Positions 8,024 through 17,638 of a stretch of DNA of 64,000 nt are shown here, piece after piece. Each line of letters begins with the position of its first letter. Positions within the stretch are counted from its first letter, which is position 1. Origin of the DNA: CAVOAK01 sp963664465 (GTDB lineage Bacteria; Pseudomonadota; Alphaproteobacteria; UBA8366; CAVOAK01); assembly GCA_963664465.2 (NCBI GenBank), contig CAXXSU010000004.1, positions 372,001 to 436,000 on the forward strand, read 5' to 3'. The notes beneath the pieces were generated by a model. That model ran no database searches and was not told the DNA's origin. It saw only the letters and a program-made list of their open reading frames with translations. Position numbers and translations under genes: made by a program.

Positions 8024-10177
8024 ATGGCCGATTTTCCCGATAGGACAACCGAAGACTGGTGCGCCTTAGCCAAAGAAGAGTTGGCAGGCGAGGCGCCGGA
8101 TGGACTCGACTGGCAGACCGCCGAGTCCATTCTCATAAAGCCGTTGTATACATCGGCAGACTTGGCGACGCTCGAACATCTCGACACGTTGCCCGGCTTC
8201 GCACCGTTCCTGCGGGGTCCTCGTGCAACGATGTATGCGCACCATCCCTGGACGGTGCGGCAGTACGCGGGATTTTCCACCGCGCAAGAGTCCAATGAGT
8301 TCTATCGCAAAGCGCTCGCAAGTGGGCAGCGTGGCCTATCGGTCGCATTCGATCTAGCGACCCACCGGGGATATGACAGCGATCATCCGCGTGTTGCCGG
8401 CGATGTCGGCATGGCTGGCGTCGCCATCGATTCGGTTGAAGATATGGTGGCTCTATTCGGCGGTATTCCGCTCGGCGAGACGAGTGTGTCGATGACCATG
8501 AATGGCGCGGTTCTGCCGGTGCTGGCGATGTTTATCGTTGCCGGCGAAGAGAGCGGCGTGTCGCAAGAGCGCCTGAGCGGCACCATTCAGAACGATATCC
8601 TCAAGGAGTTTATGGTCCGCAATACCTACATATATCCGCCCGACCCCTCGATGCGTATCGTCGCCGACGTCATCGACTACACGGCTCAACATCTGCCGAA
8701 ATTCAATTCGATCTCGATTTCCGGCTACCACATGCAGGAAGCGGGCGCGACATGTATCCAGGAGCTCGCATTCACGATCGCCGACGGACTGGAATATGTC
8801 CGCGCCGCACAGGCAAAGGGACTCGATGTCGATAAGTTTGCGCCGCGCCTTTCGTTCTTTTTTGCGATTGGTATGAATTTGTTCATGGAAGTCGCAAAGC
8901 TTCGCGCGGCGCGTTATCTGTGGGCGCATCTGATGCGCGACATGTTTTCCGCGGCCGATCCACGCTCGTTGATGCTGCGAACGCACTGCCAGACGTCGGG
9001 CGTTTCTCTGACCGCCCAGGATCCGTACAACAACATCGTTCGAACGACAATTGAGGCGCTGGCGGCTGCGCTTGGCGGAACCCAGTCGTTGCATACAAAT
9101 TCATTTGACGAGGCGGTTGCGCTGCCAACCGATGCCGCGGCTCGGATCGCTCGCAACACGCAACTCATCCTGCAAGAGGAATCAGGGATAACACGCGTCG
9201 TCGATCCTTTGGCGGGTTCGTATTATGTCGAAAGCTTGACTGCGAGTTTGATTGCGGAGGGCCGCAAGCTGATCGACGAAGTCGAGGCGATGGGTGGGAT
9301 GACGAAGGCGATTATCGCCGGCCTGCCCAAATTGCGGATCGAAGAGTCGGCGGCCCTGCGGCAGGCGAGAATCGAGCGCGGCGTAGAGACCATCGTCGGC
9401 GTCAATAAATATCAAACCTCCGAGACGAACGACTTCGAAATCAGGGGGATCGATAACTCGGCGGTACGGGAAGCGCAGATCGCACGGCTCAATCGCTTGC
9501 GTAGCGAACGAGATGAGGCAGCATGCAACAACGCGTTGAGTGCACTGACCAAGGCGGCAGATGCCGCGCAAGACAATTTGCTTGCACTTTCCATCGACGC
9601 GGCCCGAGCACGCGCAACGGTGGGCGAGATTTCCGATGCGCTGGAGCAGGTATTCACCCGTCACCGCGCCGTCAGTCACCCGGTTTCAGGCGTCTATGGG
9701 AATGCATACGAAGGCGATGAGAAATTTGCCGCGATTAGGACAGAGGTCGAGTCCTTCGCTGAAGTGGAGGGTCGACGTCCCCGTATGCTGGTGGTAAAAC
9801 TCGGCCAAGACGGACACGACCGTGGCGCACGGATCATCGCCTCGGGATTCGCCGATATCGGTTTCGATGTTGATATCGGGCCGCTATTTCAGACGCCGGA
9901 GGAGGCGGCCGCTCAGGCGGTTGAGAATGACGTGCATGTCGTTGGCGTGTCCTCGCAGGCCGCCGGCCACCGTACTCTTATTCCACGTATTATAGCGGCC
10001 CTTTCGGAGTTGGGCGCGGAAGACATCATCGTTGTTTGTGGCGGTGTCGTCCCGCCGCAAGACTACGAGTGGCTGAAATCGGCAGGGGTTGCCGCGGTCT
10101 ACGGCCCCGGCACTATCATTCCCGCCGCGGCCAGCGAGATCATTCGGCTGATCAGGCATCGCCGCATCGCCGCTTAA
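8024..10177 (+). CDS. scpA: Methylmalonyl-CoA mutase, large catalytic subunit
   Basis: A 717-residue adenosylcobalamin-dependent mutase interconverting (R)-methylmalonyl-CoA and succinyl-CoA, the last step of propionyl-CoA use. The N-terminal TIM barrel includes FLRGPRATMYAHHPWTVRQY, SVAFDLATHRGYDSDHP and NPTGG-like substrate loops. The C-terminal B12 domain has the base-off signature KLGQDGHDRG near residue 600, with GVSSQAAGH and CGGVVPPQDY following. ATG 8024 follows a G-rich ribosome site; an in-frame GTG at 8006 is less likely. The stop codon TAA lies inside the TTAA target duplication of an IS5-family element, so the reading frame survived the insertion. Its chaperone GTPase gene (21512) now lies 11 kb away. 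Confidence 0.95.
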   Translation: MADFPDRTTEDWCALAKEELAGEAPDGLDWQTAESILIKPLYTSADLATLEHLDTLPGFAPFLRGPRATMYAHHPWTVRQYAGFSTAQESNEFYRKALASGQRGLSVAFDLATHRGYDSDHPRVAGDVGMAGVAIDSVEDMVALFGGIPLGETSVSMTMNGAVLPVLAMFIVAGEESGVSQERLSGTIQNDILKEFMVRNTYIYPPDPSMRIVADVIDYTAQHLPKFNSISISGYHMQEAGATCIQELAFTIADGLEYVRAAQAKGLDVDKFAPRLSFFFAIGMNLFMEVAKLRAARYLWAHLMRDMFSAADPRSLMLRTHCQTSGVSLTAQDPYNNIVRTTIEALAAALGGTQSLHTNSFDEAVALPTDAAARIARNTQLILQEESGITRVVDPLAGSYYVESLTASLIAEGRKLIDEVEAMGGMTKAIIAGLPKLRIEESAALRQARIERGVETIVGVNKYQTSETNDFEIRGIDNSAVREAQIARLNRLRSERDEAACNNALSALTKAADAAQDNLLALSIDAARARATVGEISDALEQVFTRHRAVSHPVSGVYGNAYEGDEKFAAIRTEVESFAEVEGRRPRMLVVKLGQDGHDRGARIIASGFADIGFDVDIGPLFQTPEEAAAQAVENDVHVVGVSSQAAGHRTLIPRIIAALSELGAEDIIVVCGGVVPPQDYEWLKSAGVAAVYGPGTIIPAAASEIIRLIRHRRIAA

Positions 10178-10632
10178 GGGAACCTCTAAAAATTCTCCTT
10201 TTTCGGGCGTCGTCGATTTAGAATCGGGTTGACGATTTGTTGATAGCGGGAGGCGTGGTTGATGGGTCAGATGGGGTTTTTCGATCTTGGGAACCGGTAT
10301 TCCGGTCTTGACGCCAAGAACGAGCCGCTTTTGAAGATCGACGGGGTGGTTCCGTGGGAGGACTTGCGCGCCCGTCTTGAGGCGGTGTGGCGGCGTGCGG
10401 ACAAGGTGCGCAAATCGCGGGCGGGACGCAAGCCGTGGGATGCGATTGTGATGTTCAAGACGATCATTCTGTGCGCGCTCTACAATCTCTCGGACGACCA
10501 AGTTGAGCATCAGATCCGTGACCGCCTGTCGTTCATGCGATTTCTGGGGTTGGGTCTAGCAGCCTGTCGGACTGAGGTCCGCGAGAATGGGTGTGGACGG
10601 ATCGCGATGTGGAGAGGTCATGGGATCGAGCG

Positions 10633-10833
10633 CCTTTCGTGAGGACACGGAGTGCGGTCGCTTGGCCGCGCGTACCGCAGGGTGAGTATACTCTTATGCC
10701 CTCTCGTGAGGGCACGAAGTATGTTCGCTTGCTCGCGCGTGCCGCAAGGCGAGCATACTCTTATTCCTTTTCGCGAGGTACGGAGTCCGGCCGCCTGCTC
10801 AAGCGTATTGCAAGGTGAACATTCTCTTTATGT
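10633..10833. repeat. Three imperfect 67-bp tandem repeats at the transposase 3' end of the IS1182 element
   Basis: Anchor TCGTGAGG/TCGCGAGG recurs at intervals of exactly 67 bp, and each unit ends with a CTTATG/CTTATT/TTTATG tail. The third unit includes the last codons of the minus-strand transposase; the first two lie between its stop and the terminal repeat. They look like tandem duplications of the gene end that then diverged. Confidence 0.8.
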
Positions 10834-12157
10834 TCCAGGCCAGGGTCACCAGGTTCCATTCGCCCGTGACCTTGTCCAGGCCGCGTAGCGAGAACTGGCG
10901 GAAGCCCATGGCCGATTTGATGATGCCGAACACCGGTTCCGGCGTTTGCTTGCGCAGGGCGTAGAGTTGCCGGCCTTCGGGCGTCGCCAGTCGATGTGTC
11001 ATCGCTTCCAGCGGCGTCGGGTTCTCCGGGGGCGGCGGCGCGCCGGCGAAGCGGTCCTTCCAGGAGAGATGATGGCGTTCCCGGCCGGGCGTGATCAACG
11101 GCGCGATCTCGGCCTCGGCGCAGGCGTTCACGTTGGCCTCGCTGAAGTAGCCGCTGTCCGCCAGCAGGGTCTCGGGCGCGCCCAGCGCCTCGGGAAGGCG
11201 GGCGAGCGCTTCCAGCGCCGGTTCGATTTGTCGCTTGTCGTTGGGGGCCTGGACCACGTCGTTGGTGACCACCAGCAGGCTGTCGGCCGCCACCAGGGCT
11301 TGGGCGTTGTAGGCCTGTTCGAAGCCGCCGCCGGCCACCGGCATGATGCGCGAGTCCGCGTCGGTCAGATTGACCTGGTCCTTCGGCCCGGGCCCGGCCA
11401 CCGGCGGCTCGGGTGGACGGCCGCCCGGCTTGCGGCCCGTCTTCTCGGCCTTCTCCGCGCGCGCCTCGAGCTTCGCCTCGTACTCGGCCCGTTCCCGCTC
11501 AAGGCGTTCGCGCGCCCGCGCCTCGATCACCGCCTTGGCCTCGGCGATGCGGGCCAGACGATCCTCGCGCCGGGCCAGTTCCTCGGGCACCGACATCCCG
11601 TCGGGCACATCCGCCCCATCGGCCGCCTCCGCCAACGCCATCAACTCCGCCACCTCGGCCTTCAACCGGGCTTCGAGCTCGCAGGCGTGTTTCCACGACA
11701 GCGCGCTGTGCCGGCTCGCGTTGGCGTGCACCTTGGTGCCGTCCAGCGCCACCGTGCCGAGCTTCAGCACCCCGGCTTCCCGGGCCAGCAGCAGCACCTC
11801 GACGAACAGCCCTTCGATCCGGTCGAGAAAACGCCGCCGGAACGCGGCGATGGTATCGTGGTCGGGATGATCGTTGACCGCGATGAAGCGGAAAGCGACA
11901 GAATCATAGGTCGCGCGCTCCAACTTGCGGCTCGAAAACACCCCCGTGGCGTAGCCGTAGACCAGAAGCCCCAGCAGCATGCTCGGGTGATAGGACGCCG
12001 AGCCCGAGCCGCGATAGGCCTTCACGAACGCCGAGAGGTCCAACTGCTCGATCACCTCGACCACGAAGCGCGCCAGATGCCGCTCGGGAAGCCATTCCTC
12101 CACCGACGGCGGCAGCAGAAACCCCGTCTCCCGGTCGACCGGTCGGAAATTGCTCAT
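10799..12157 (-). CDS. IS1182-family transposase
   Basis: A 452-residue DDE transposase starting MSNFRPVDRETGFLLPPS. The N-terminal region (YHPSMLLGLLVYGYATG, NDHPDHDTIAAFRRRF) and catalytic blocks LDGTKVHANAS, LADSGYFSE and PEPVFGIIKSAMGFRQF are family-typical. An alanine/glutamate-rich charged segment near residues 165-250 separates the first and second blocks. The ATG follows a GGAG site; in-frame starts further up lie nearer the terminal repeat. The frame is complete, so the enzyme is probably functional. Confidence 0.93.
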   Translation of the reverse strand: MSNFRPVDRETGFLLPPSVEEWLPERHLARFVVEVIEQLDLSAFVKAYRGSGSASYHPSMLLGLLVYGYATGVFSSRKLERATYDSVAFRFIAVNDHPDHDTIAAFRRRFLDRIEGLFVEVLLLAREAGVLKLGTVALDGTKVHANASRHSALSWKHACELEARLKAEVAELMALAEAADGADVPDGMSVPEELARREDRLARIAEAKAVIEARARERLERERAEYEAKLEARAEKAEKTGRKPGGRPPEPPVAGPGPKDQVNLTDADSRIMPVAGGGFEQAYNAQALVAADSLLVVTNDVVQAPNDKRQIEPALEALARLPEALGAPETLLADSGYFSEANVNACAEAEIAPLITPGRERHHLSWKDRFAGAPPPPENPTPLEAMTHRLATPEGRQLYALRKQTPEPVFGIIKSAMGFRQFSLRGLDKVTGEWNLVTLAWNIKRMFTLQYA

Positions 12158-13161
12158 GACGGTCTCCATCACGCGCGGGCAAATCAACTGATACCATCGA
12201 ATCCTATTTCGACTCCCGGCTCAAGTCCGACAGGCTGCTAGAGGGCCGGGTTCCCGACGCCAAGACGGTGTGGCTGTACCGCGAACAGTTAACGCAAGCT
12301 GGCGTGATCGAGGCTTTATTCGAGACGTTCGATGGCTACCTGAAGGATCAGGGCTATCTGGCGATGGGCGGCCAGATCATCGACGCCTCGATTGTGGCGG
12401 TACCCAAACAGCGCAACAGCCGCGAGGAGAACGCGCGGATAAAGGCGGGCGAGACGCCGGCAGGCTGGGAGGACAAGCCGGCAAAGCGGCGCCAAAAGGA
12501 TGTCGAGGCGCGGTGGACCAAGAAGCACGGCAAGAGCCATTACGGTTACAAGAACCATGTCAACGTGGACCGTCGGCACAAGCTGGTGCGGCGCTATCAT
12601 GTAAGCGACGCGGCGGAGCACGACAGCCAAGTCCTCGACGATATCCTGGATGGGGACAACACGGCTTTGGGTGTGTGGGCGGACAGCGCTTACCGCTCGG
12701 CGGAGATCGAGGCGTCGCTGAAGGAGAAGGGGTTGCGGAGCCGGATCCATCGCAAGGGCCGCCGCAACAAGCCGTTGAGCGAGCGCGAGAAGCAAGGCAA
12801 CAAGACCCGTTCGTCGGTTCGGGTCCGCGTCGAGCATGTCTTCGGGGCCCAGAGCAACGACATGGGCGGGACGCTGGTGCGTAGTGTCGGGCTGGTGCGG
12901 GCGAAGGCGCGGATCGGGTTGAAGAACCTCGCCTACAACATGCGCCGCCTGGTCCAACTGGAGCGTCTCGCGGCGGCCGTGTGACGATACTCGGAGGAGA
13001 AGACCGCCTGGGGACGGTCTTGAAGCGGAAATAACTCAATTGGAGCGTGGAAGACCCCGAAAATCTCGGCTCCGGCATGGCTGGAGCTGGTGACAGCCTA
13101 GTTAAACAATATCCTCCGGCAACTCACCAATTCTTAGAGGTGCCCTTAAGTCAAAATATGT

Positions 13162-13182
13162 AAAACTTCGTTAAGTTTTTTT
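13162..13182 (+). terminator. Candidate intrinsic terminator, originally just after scpA
   Basis: AAAACTT and AAGTTTT form a 7-bp A/T-rich stem with a CGTT loop, followed by TTT. Before the IS5-family insertion it lay about 12 nt after the scpA stop; now it is 3 kb away. The stem is weak, so confidence is modest. Confidence 0.4.
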
Positions 13183-13336
13183 CAGCAAAGGCGTACACTG
13201 ATACCAATGGCTGCCAACGTCACCGAACTGCCTCGCGCCGGCCGACACGCGGCCGGGTCTGGTTGGGAAGATCCGCAAGCCGTCGCCGAGCGCGCGGAAA
13301 AGGTTCAACGTTGGCTGCTAGCAGCGGCCGCGGTAT

Positions 13337-13386
13337 TGTCGCTTGGCTGGCTTGGCCTATGTGTTCCCTGGCTGGCTTGGCCTATG
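13337..13386. repeat. 25-bp imperfect tandem duplication causing a frameshift
   Basis: Units 13337-13361 and 13362-13386 match at 22 of 25 positions, including 18 identical bases in a row (TGGCTGGCTTGGCCTATG). The 25-bp length is not a multiple of three. With one unit the frame runs WLGLCTWYIARYLGWD; with two, the upstream frame stops at TAG 13402-13404. Confidence 0.9.
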
Positions 13387-14609
13387 CACCTGGTATATCG
13401 CTAGATACCTCGGTTGGGATCTTCCCAGCCAGATGTTGCCCCATGAACTAGGCGCACTCGCCGCCGGCATGGCAACGCCGCTCATCGTTCTATGGTTAAT
13501 CGTTGCCATTGTGCGACGTGGCATGGAAGTTCGCCACCACACGGAAATGCTGCAGCGTCAGCTTGAGATGCTGACCTATCCGGCCGAAGATGCGGAAGCG
13601 CGAATCAAGGATGTATCCGACGCGCTGCGCCGTCAGGCCGACGAACTCAACAGGGTGAGCGACCGCGCGGAGGTACAGCTTCGCGAACTTGCGGAAACTC
13701 TGGCGCAACAGACGGATAGCCTGACGTCGGTCACTGATCGCGCGTCAAGCGAAGGTGGCGCCATGCGCGCCGCGCTATCTCAACAGACAACGTCGCTGGG
13801 AATTCTGGCAGATCGTTTTGAAACACAACAGAAGTCGGTTCGCGATGTTGTCGAGCAGCAGATCCGGGATTTGTCATCGGCGACCAGTCGAGCGCGCGAA
13901 CAATCCGAGGATATGGGCGAGGTTCTCCGCGGACAGGCAGCACTTCTAGAAACCGCATCGGAAGCTTCGGCAGGCCGAGCCGAGGACATGGGCGCACTGT
14001 TCCGCGAGTATACCGATGCACTCGACAAGGCTTCGGACAACGCGGTGACTCGTGCCGATTCGGTTGGCGAGCGCATGATGCAGAGTGCCGATCAGCTCAA
14101 CGCCGCAAGCGAGCTCGCGGCGACCAGGGCAAGCGACATCTCAGTGCAGTTGCGCAAACAAACGGAGGAACTGGCGGCGCGGTTCAAGGACACCTACGAC
14201 ACGCAGGCCGATGCCCTCGGGAAGCTCGCTGAACGTACGAGCGAGCGGATCGAACATATGGGGGGGACGCTGGGACGTCATACGACGACGATATCGGAAG
14301 CCTTGGACTCCTCGTTGCAGCGCCAATCTGCGGCACTGGAACGACTCATGGAGTCCGCGATCAGGGAAGCGGAGCGGCTAGGCAACACGTTGGATACGCA
14401 GGCCGATTCGGTGACCGAGAAACTGGATGAAGCATTTGTGAGGCAATCGGCGGCACTTGCGTCTACCGTCGGAGGGACGGCCGAGCATGTGCAGGAGATT
14501 ACAGCTTCGCTGCGGCAGCAGGGCCAAGACTTGGCAAATGCCGCAGAACAGACAGCGACGCAGACGGCCAGCATCCGAGCCCAGGTAAACGATCAGGCCC
14601 GCGAACTAG

Positions 14610-16207
14610 CCCGGATTATTCACGGCACGGCGTGAAAGAGGTGGTGAGCGTGGATTAAACTGTTGAGATTCCGTATGATTCTGGTGTCTGGCCAAGACCA
14701 TACGGCAACAGGGAAACCCGGCTCACCATGGATGAGATTACCGCCTATCTCCCCGGACTGTCACCCGTCGAGAACAAGGAACTGTGCGTCCGGTTCGCCG
14801 GCGGCCGGCTGTCGTCGGACGGCGGCGTGCTGGTGCTGCGCGAGATCGAGAAGCGTCTCGGCCTTGCCGCGCGCCTAGCCGGTTGCCTGTCCGATGCGCG
14901 CGATCCAGCGAGCACCACCCACTCATACGCCGACATGATCGGGGCGCGCATGTTCGCCATCGCCTGCGGATACGAGGATTGCGACGACCTCGACGTGCTG
15001 CGCTTCGATCCGGCGTTCAAGCTGGCCTGTGGTCGCCTGCCCGAGAGCGGTCGCGATCTGATGTCGCAGCCGACCTTGTCCAGGCTCGAGAACGCCCCAT
15101 CATGGCGCGAACTGGCGCGCATGGGGCTGACGATGATCGATCTGTTTTGCGACAGCTTCGAGCGCGTGCCCCAACGCATCGTGCTCGACATTGACGATAC
15201 CCCTGATGCCGTCCACGGCGGCCAGCAACTGGCACTGTTCAACGCCCATTACGACGAGTACTGCTTTCAGCCCATCCACATCTTCGACGCGGCGACCGCC
15301 AAGCCGGTGCTGTCGCTGCTGCGTCCGGGCAAGCGGCCATCTGGTGACGAGGCGGCGCGGGTCTTGCGCCACGTCATCGGCCGCATCCGGCGCCATTGGC
15401 CCCGGGTCGAGATCGCGGTGCGTGGCGACGGCCATTACGGCACGCCCGAGGTCATGGACCTGCTGGAGGATCAGGGCCACGGCTACATTCTCGGGCTTCC
15501 CGGCAACGCCCGGCTGAGCGAGATCGGCCAGCCGTGGTGCGAGGACGCGGCGCTGCGCCGGGTGCAATCAGGCAAGGACAAGGTGCGCCGTTTCTTCCAG
15601 ACCGGCTACCAGGCCAAAAGCTGGTCACGCGAGCGCAAGGTCGTTGCCCGCGTCGAGGCCACCGCAAGGGGGACGGATGTCCGCTTCGTCGTCACCAACC
15701 TGCCGGGCCGCGCCAAATTGCTCTACGAGAGGGTCTATTGCGCCCGTGGCCGGATGGAAAACATGATCAAGGAGCACAAGCTCTACACCAAATCCGACCG
15801 CACCTCGTGTCACCGATGGGAAGCCAACCAGTTCCGGCTGTTCCTGCACACCGCCGCCTATTGGCTGCTGCATCAGTTGCGCCGGACCGCGCCCCGCCGC
15901 TCGCCGTGGCGCACCGCGACGTTCGAGACGCTACGACGGGCATTCCTCAAGATCGCCGTGCGCATCGAGGAGCTCAACACTCGCATCAAGATCGCCCTGC
16001 CCTCGGCCTACCCATATCGCAACGCCCTGATCGCGATGGCCGCCTCCATCGCCGCACAAGGCCCCTGATCCTAGCGGCGCGTGCCGCCGGATGAACCTCG
16101 AACGTCAATCTCCAACCCGTAACGAAAACCCGCCCCGAAAGCCGCCGTCAACCCGGCCGATACCGCTCGCCTCGCTCAAATCGGCCGCCAAGCGTGAATA
16201 ATGCGGG
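14610..16207. mobile_element. IS1380-family insertion sequence
   Basis: A 1,598-bp element. The left end CCCGGATTATTCACG and the complement of the right end CCCGCATTATTCACG are inverted repeats with one mismatch. CTAG is duplicated at 14606-14609 and 16208-16211. One transposase gene fills it. Removing the element and one CTAG rejoins the host coiled-coil frame as RELA-KMADAV. Confidence 0.92.
14728..16068 (+). CDS. IS1380-family transposase
   Basis: A 446-residue DDE transposase (MDEITAYLPGLSPVENKELC…). Catalytic regions are LDIDDTPDAVHGGQQLALFN near residue 155, AVRGDGHYGTPEVMD near residue 232, and RMENMIKEHKLYTKSDRTSC near residue 345. The length is normal for the family and the frame is intact. 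The ATG lies 118 bp inside the left end with a purine-rich AGGGAAA upstream. Confidence 0.94.
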   Translation: MDEITAYLPGLSPVENKELCVRFAGGRLSSDGGVLVLREIEKRLGLAARLAGCLSDARDPASTTHSYADMIGARMFAIACGYEDCDDLDVLRFDPAFKLACGRLPESGRDLMSQPTLSRLENAPSWRELARMGLTMIDLFCDSFERVPQRIVLDIDDTPDAVHGGQQLALFNAHYDEYCFQPIHIFDAATAKPVLSLLRPGKRPSGDEAARVLRHVIGRIRRHWPRVEIAVRGDGHYGTPEVMDLLEDQGHGYILGLPGNARLSEIGQPWCEDAALRRVQSGKDKVRRFFQTGYQAKSWSRERKVVARVEATARGTDVRFVVTNLPGRAKLLYERVYCARGRMENMIKEHKLYTKSDRTSCHRWEANQFRLFLHTAAYWLLHQLRRTAPRRSPWRTATFETLRRAFLKIAVRIEELNTRIKIALPSAYPYRNALIAMAASIAAQGP

Positions 16208-17638
16208 CTAGCAAAGATGGCGGACGCCGTGGCCGTGCAATCTCGCTCTGTTGCTACTTCGGTCGACGAGCAGGCGAGCCACCTTACCGAAACATCGGAG
16301 ACCGTGACGGCCCAGGTGAAAACTATGGGGGCGGCAATTCGAGAGCAGATCGGCGAACTCGGCAAGGCGTCCGATCTTGCAGCGTCGCGTGGCGAGGCGA
16401 TTCGCGACGCTCTGCGGCGTCAGGCGGAGGATCTTTCGGCTGCGTCCGAGCGCACAATGGGTCAAGTAAACGAAATCGAGACACTTCTCGCTGCCAAGAC
16501 GTCTGAAATCAAAATCGCGATGAGCGAAGGTGCCGGGACCATCAGCGAAGCCTTCGAGCCGGCGCTCAACCAAACACGGAGCATGGCCGACGTTCTTCGC
16601 AACCAGGCGCACGCGTTGCGCGAGTCGTCGGACTGGGCTGCTGGCCAGGCGCGTTCGATCGGCGACATTTTGCAGCGTCAGAGCCAAGATCTTAGGAGCG
16701 CTGCTGATCACGCATCATCGCAGGTGCGCGAAATTCGGGAATCGATCCGCGATCACACTACGGACATGACACAAGCGTCGGAGAGGGCGGCAGCGGACGC
16801 GGTCAAGGTTCGAGATACGCTGCGACAGGATCGCAAAGGAATGGCCGAGCTGGTCGACCAACTTGCGACGCAATCACAGGCGATATCAGTGTCGGTTGCG
16901 GAGCAGGACGAGGCGCTTGAACGGATGTCCCAGCAAGTTGATACGCGGACCCGGGAGGTTGGCAGCAATCTGCAGCTTCAGGTTCGCCAGCTTGCCTCGG
17001 CCGCGGAAGCGGTCAACGACCGGGTCGTCGAGGCAGGGAACGCGTTCTCTTCGGAGTCGACTTCGATGAACGATGCGCTAAAGGCCGCACTCGGCTTGAT
17101 GCAGGAGGTTTCGGATCGCTTCAGCGAGCAGACCGAGCGTCTGACCACGGCATCGATGCAAGCAGGACTGCAGCTTAACGACAACCGTGAGTCGCTCGGC
17201 ACGCAATCTGAAGATTTAGAGCGGGTTGCGGCCGATGCAACGAAGGCCATGAAGAGCGTCGGCGAACTGTTTAACCAGCAGACGAACAGCCTTACAGATT
17301 CGTCCGAAGCGACATCTGCACGCTTGTCCACGATGGCAGAGTCGTTCCGTCAGCAGACGCGCGAGCTCAACAACAAGGCCGTCGCATCGAACCTTCTCGA
17401 CCAGAACTTCTCCGCCGAGGCACCCAACGAGAAATGGGCTGCCGACATCAGCTATATCTGGACGGCACAGGGCTGGCTCTACCTGGCCGTCATGCTCGAC
17501 CTCTACTCCCGGCGCGTCATCGGCTGGGCCGTGGGCGCTCGCATGACCAGCGACCTGCCGCTCAGGGCGCTTAACCGTGCTATCGGGCTGCGCCAACCTG
17601 GCGCCGGTGTGATCCACCATAGCGATCGGGGAAGCCAG

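Larger units (their letters stand above)
10560..12237. mobile_element. IS1182-family insertion sequence
   Basis: A 1,678-bp element. The ends CAGCCTGTCGGACT (left) and AGTCCGACAGGCTG (right) are perfect 14-bp inverted repeats. CTAG flanks both sides (10556-10559 and 12238-12241), the palindromic 4-bp target duplication typical of the IS1182 family. It encodes one transposase on the minus strand. Perfect ends and an intact transposase suggest it is potentially active. Confidence 0.92.
10262..12984 (+). pseudogene. IS5-family transposase, split in two by insertion
   Basis: The N-terminal piece (10262-10558) reads MGQMGFFDLGNRYSGLDAK and onward to RFLGLGL. The C-terminal piece (12238-12984) carries the DDE residues in IIDASIV, WADSAYRS and RVEHVFG. 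Removing the IS1182-family element and one CTAG copy restores one continuous frame (…FLGLG-LEGRVPDAKTV…) of 346 residues. A GGGAGG ribosome site precedes the ATG. The transposase was therefore intact until the inner element landed, and the element is now defective in cis. Confidence 0.9.
10178..13145. mobile_element. IS5-family insertion sequence, itself interrupted by an IS1182-family element
   Basis: The left end (GGGAACCTCTAAAAATT) and the complement of the right end (GGGCACCTCTAAGAATT) form imperfect terminal inverted repeats. TTAA is directly repeated at 10174-10177 and 13146-13149, a 4-bp YTAR target typical of the IS5 family. Without the inner element and its target copy the IS is 1,286 bp, a normal IS5-family size. 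It lies immediately after, and shares its target with, the scpA stop codon. Confidence 0.9.

Noticed and set aside
10633..10833. Three 67-bp repeats considered as a CRISPR array
   Set aside because: The copies are contiguous with no spacers and lie inside an insertion sequence.
10946..12241. A 431-codon plus-strand open frame across the IS1182 element
   Set aside because: It is fully antisense to the intact IS1182 transposase, has a biased Arg/Gly/His-rich composition and no family motif.
13207..13404. The 65-codon frame as a separate small membrane protein
   Set aside because: It is the N-terminus of the coiled-coil gene, cut by the 25-bp duplication; the remainder continues in the next frame.
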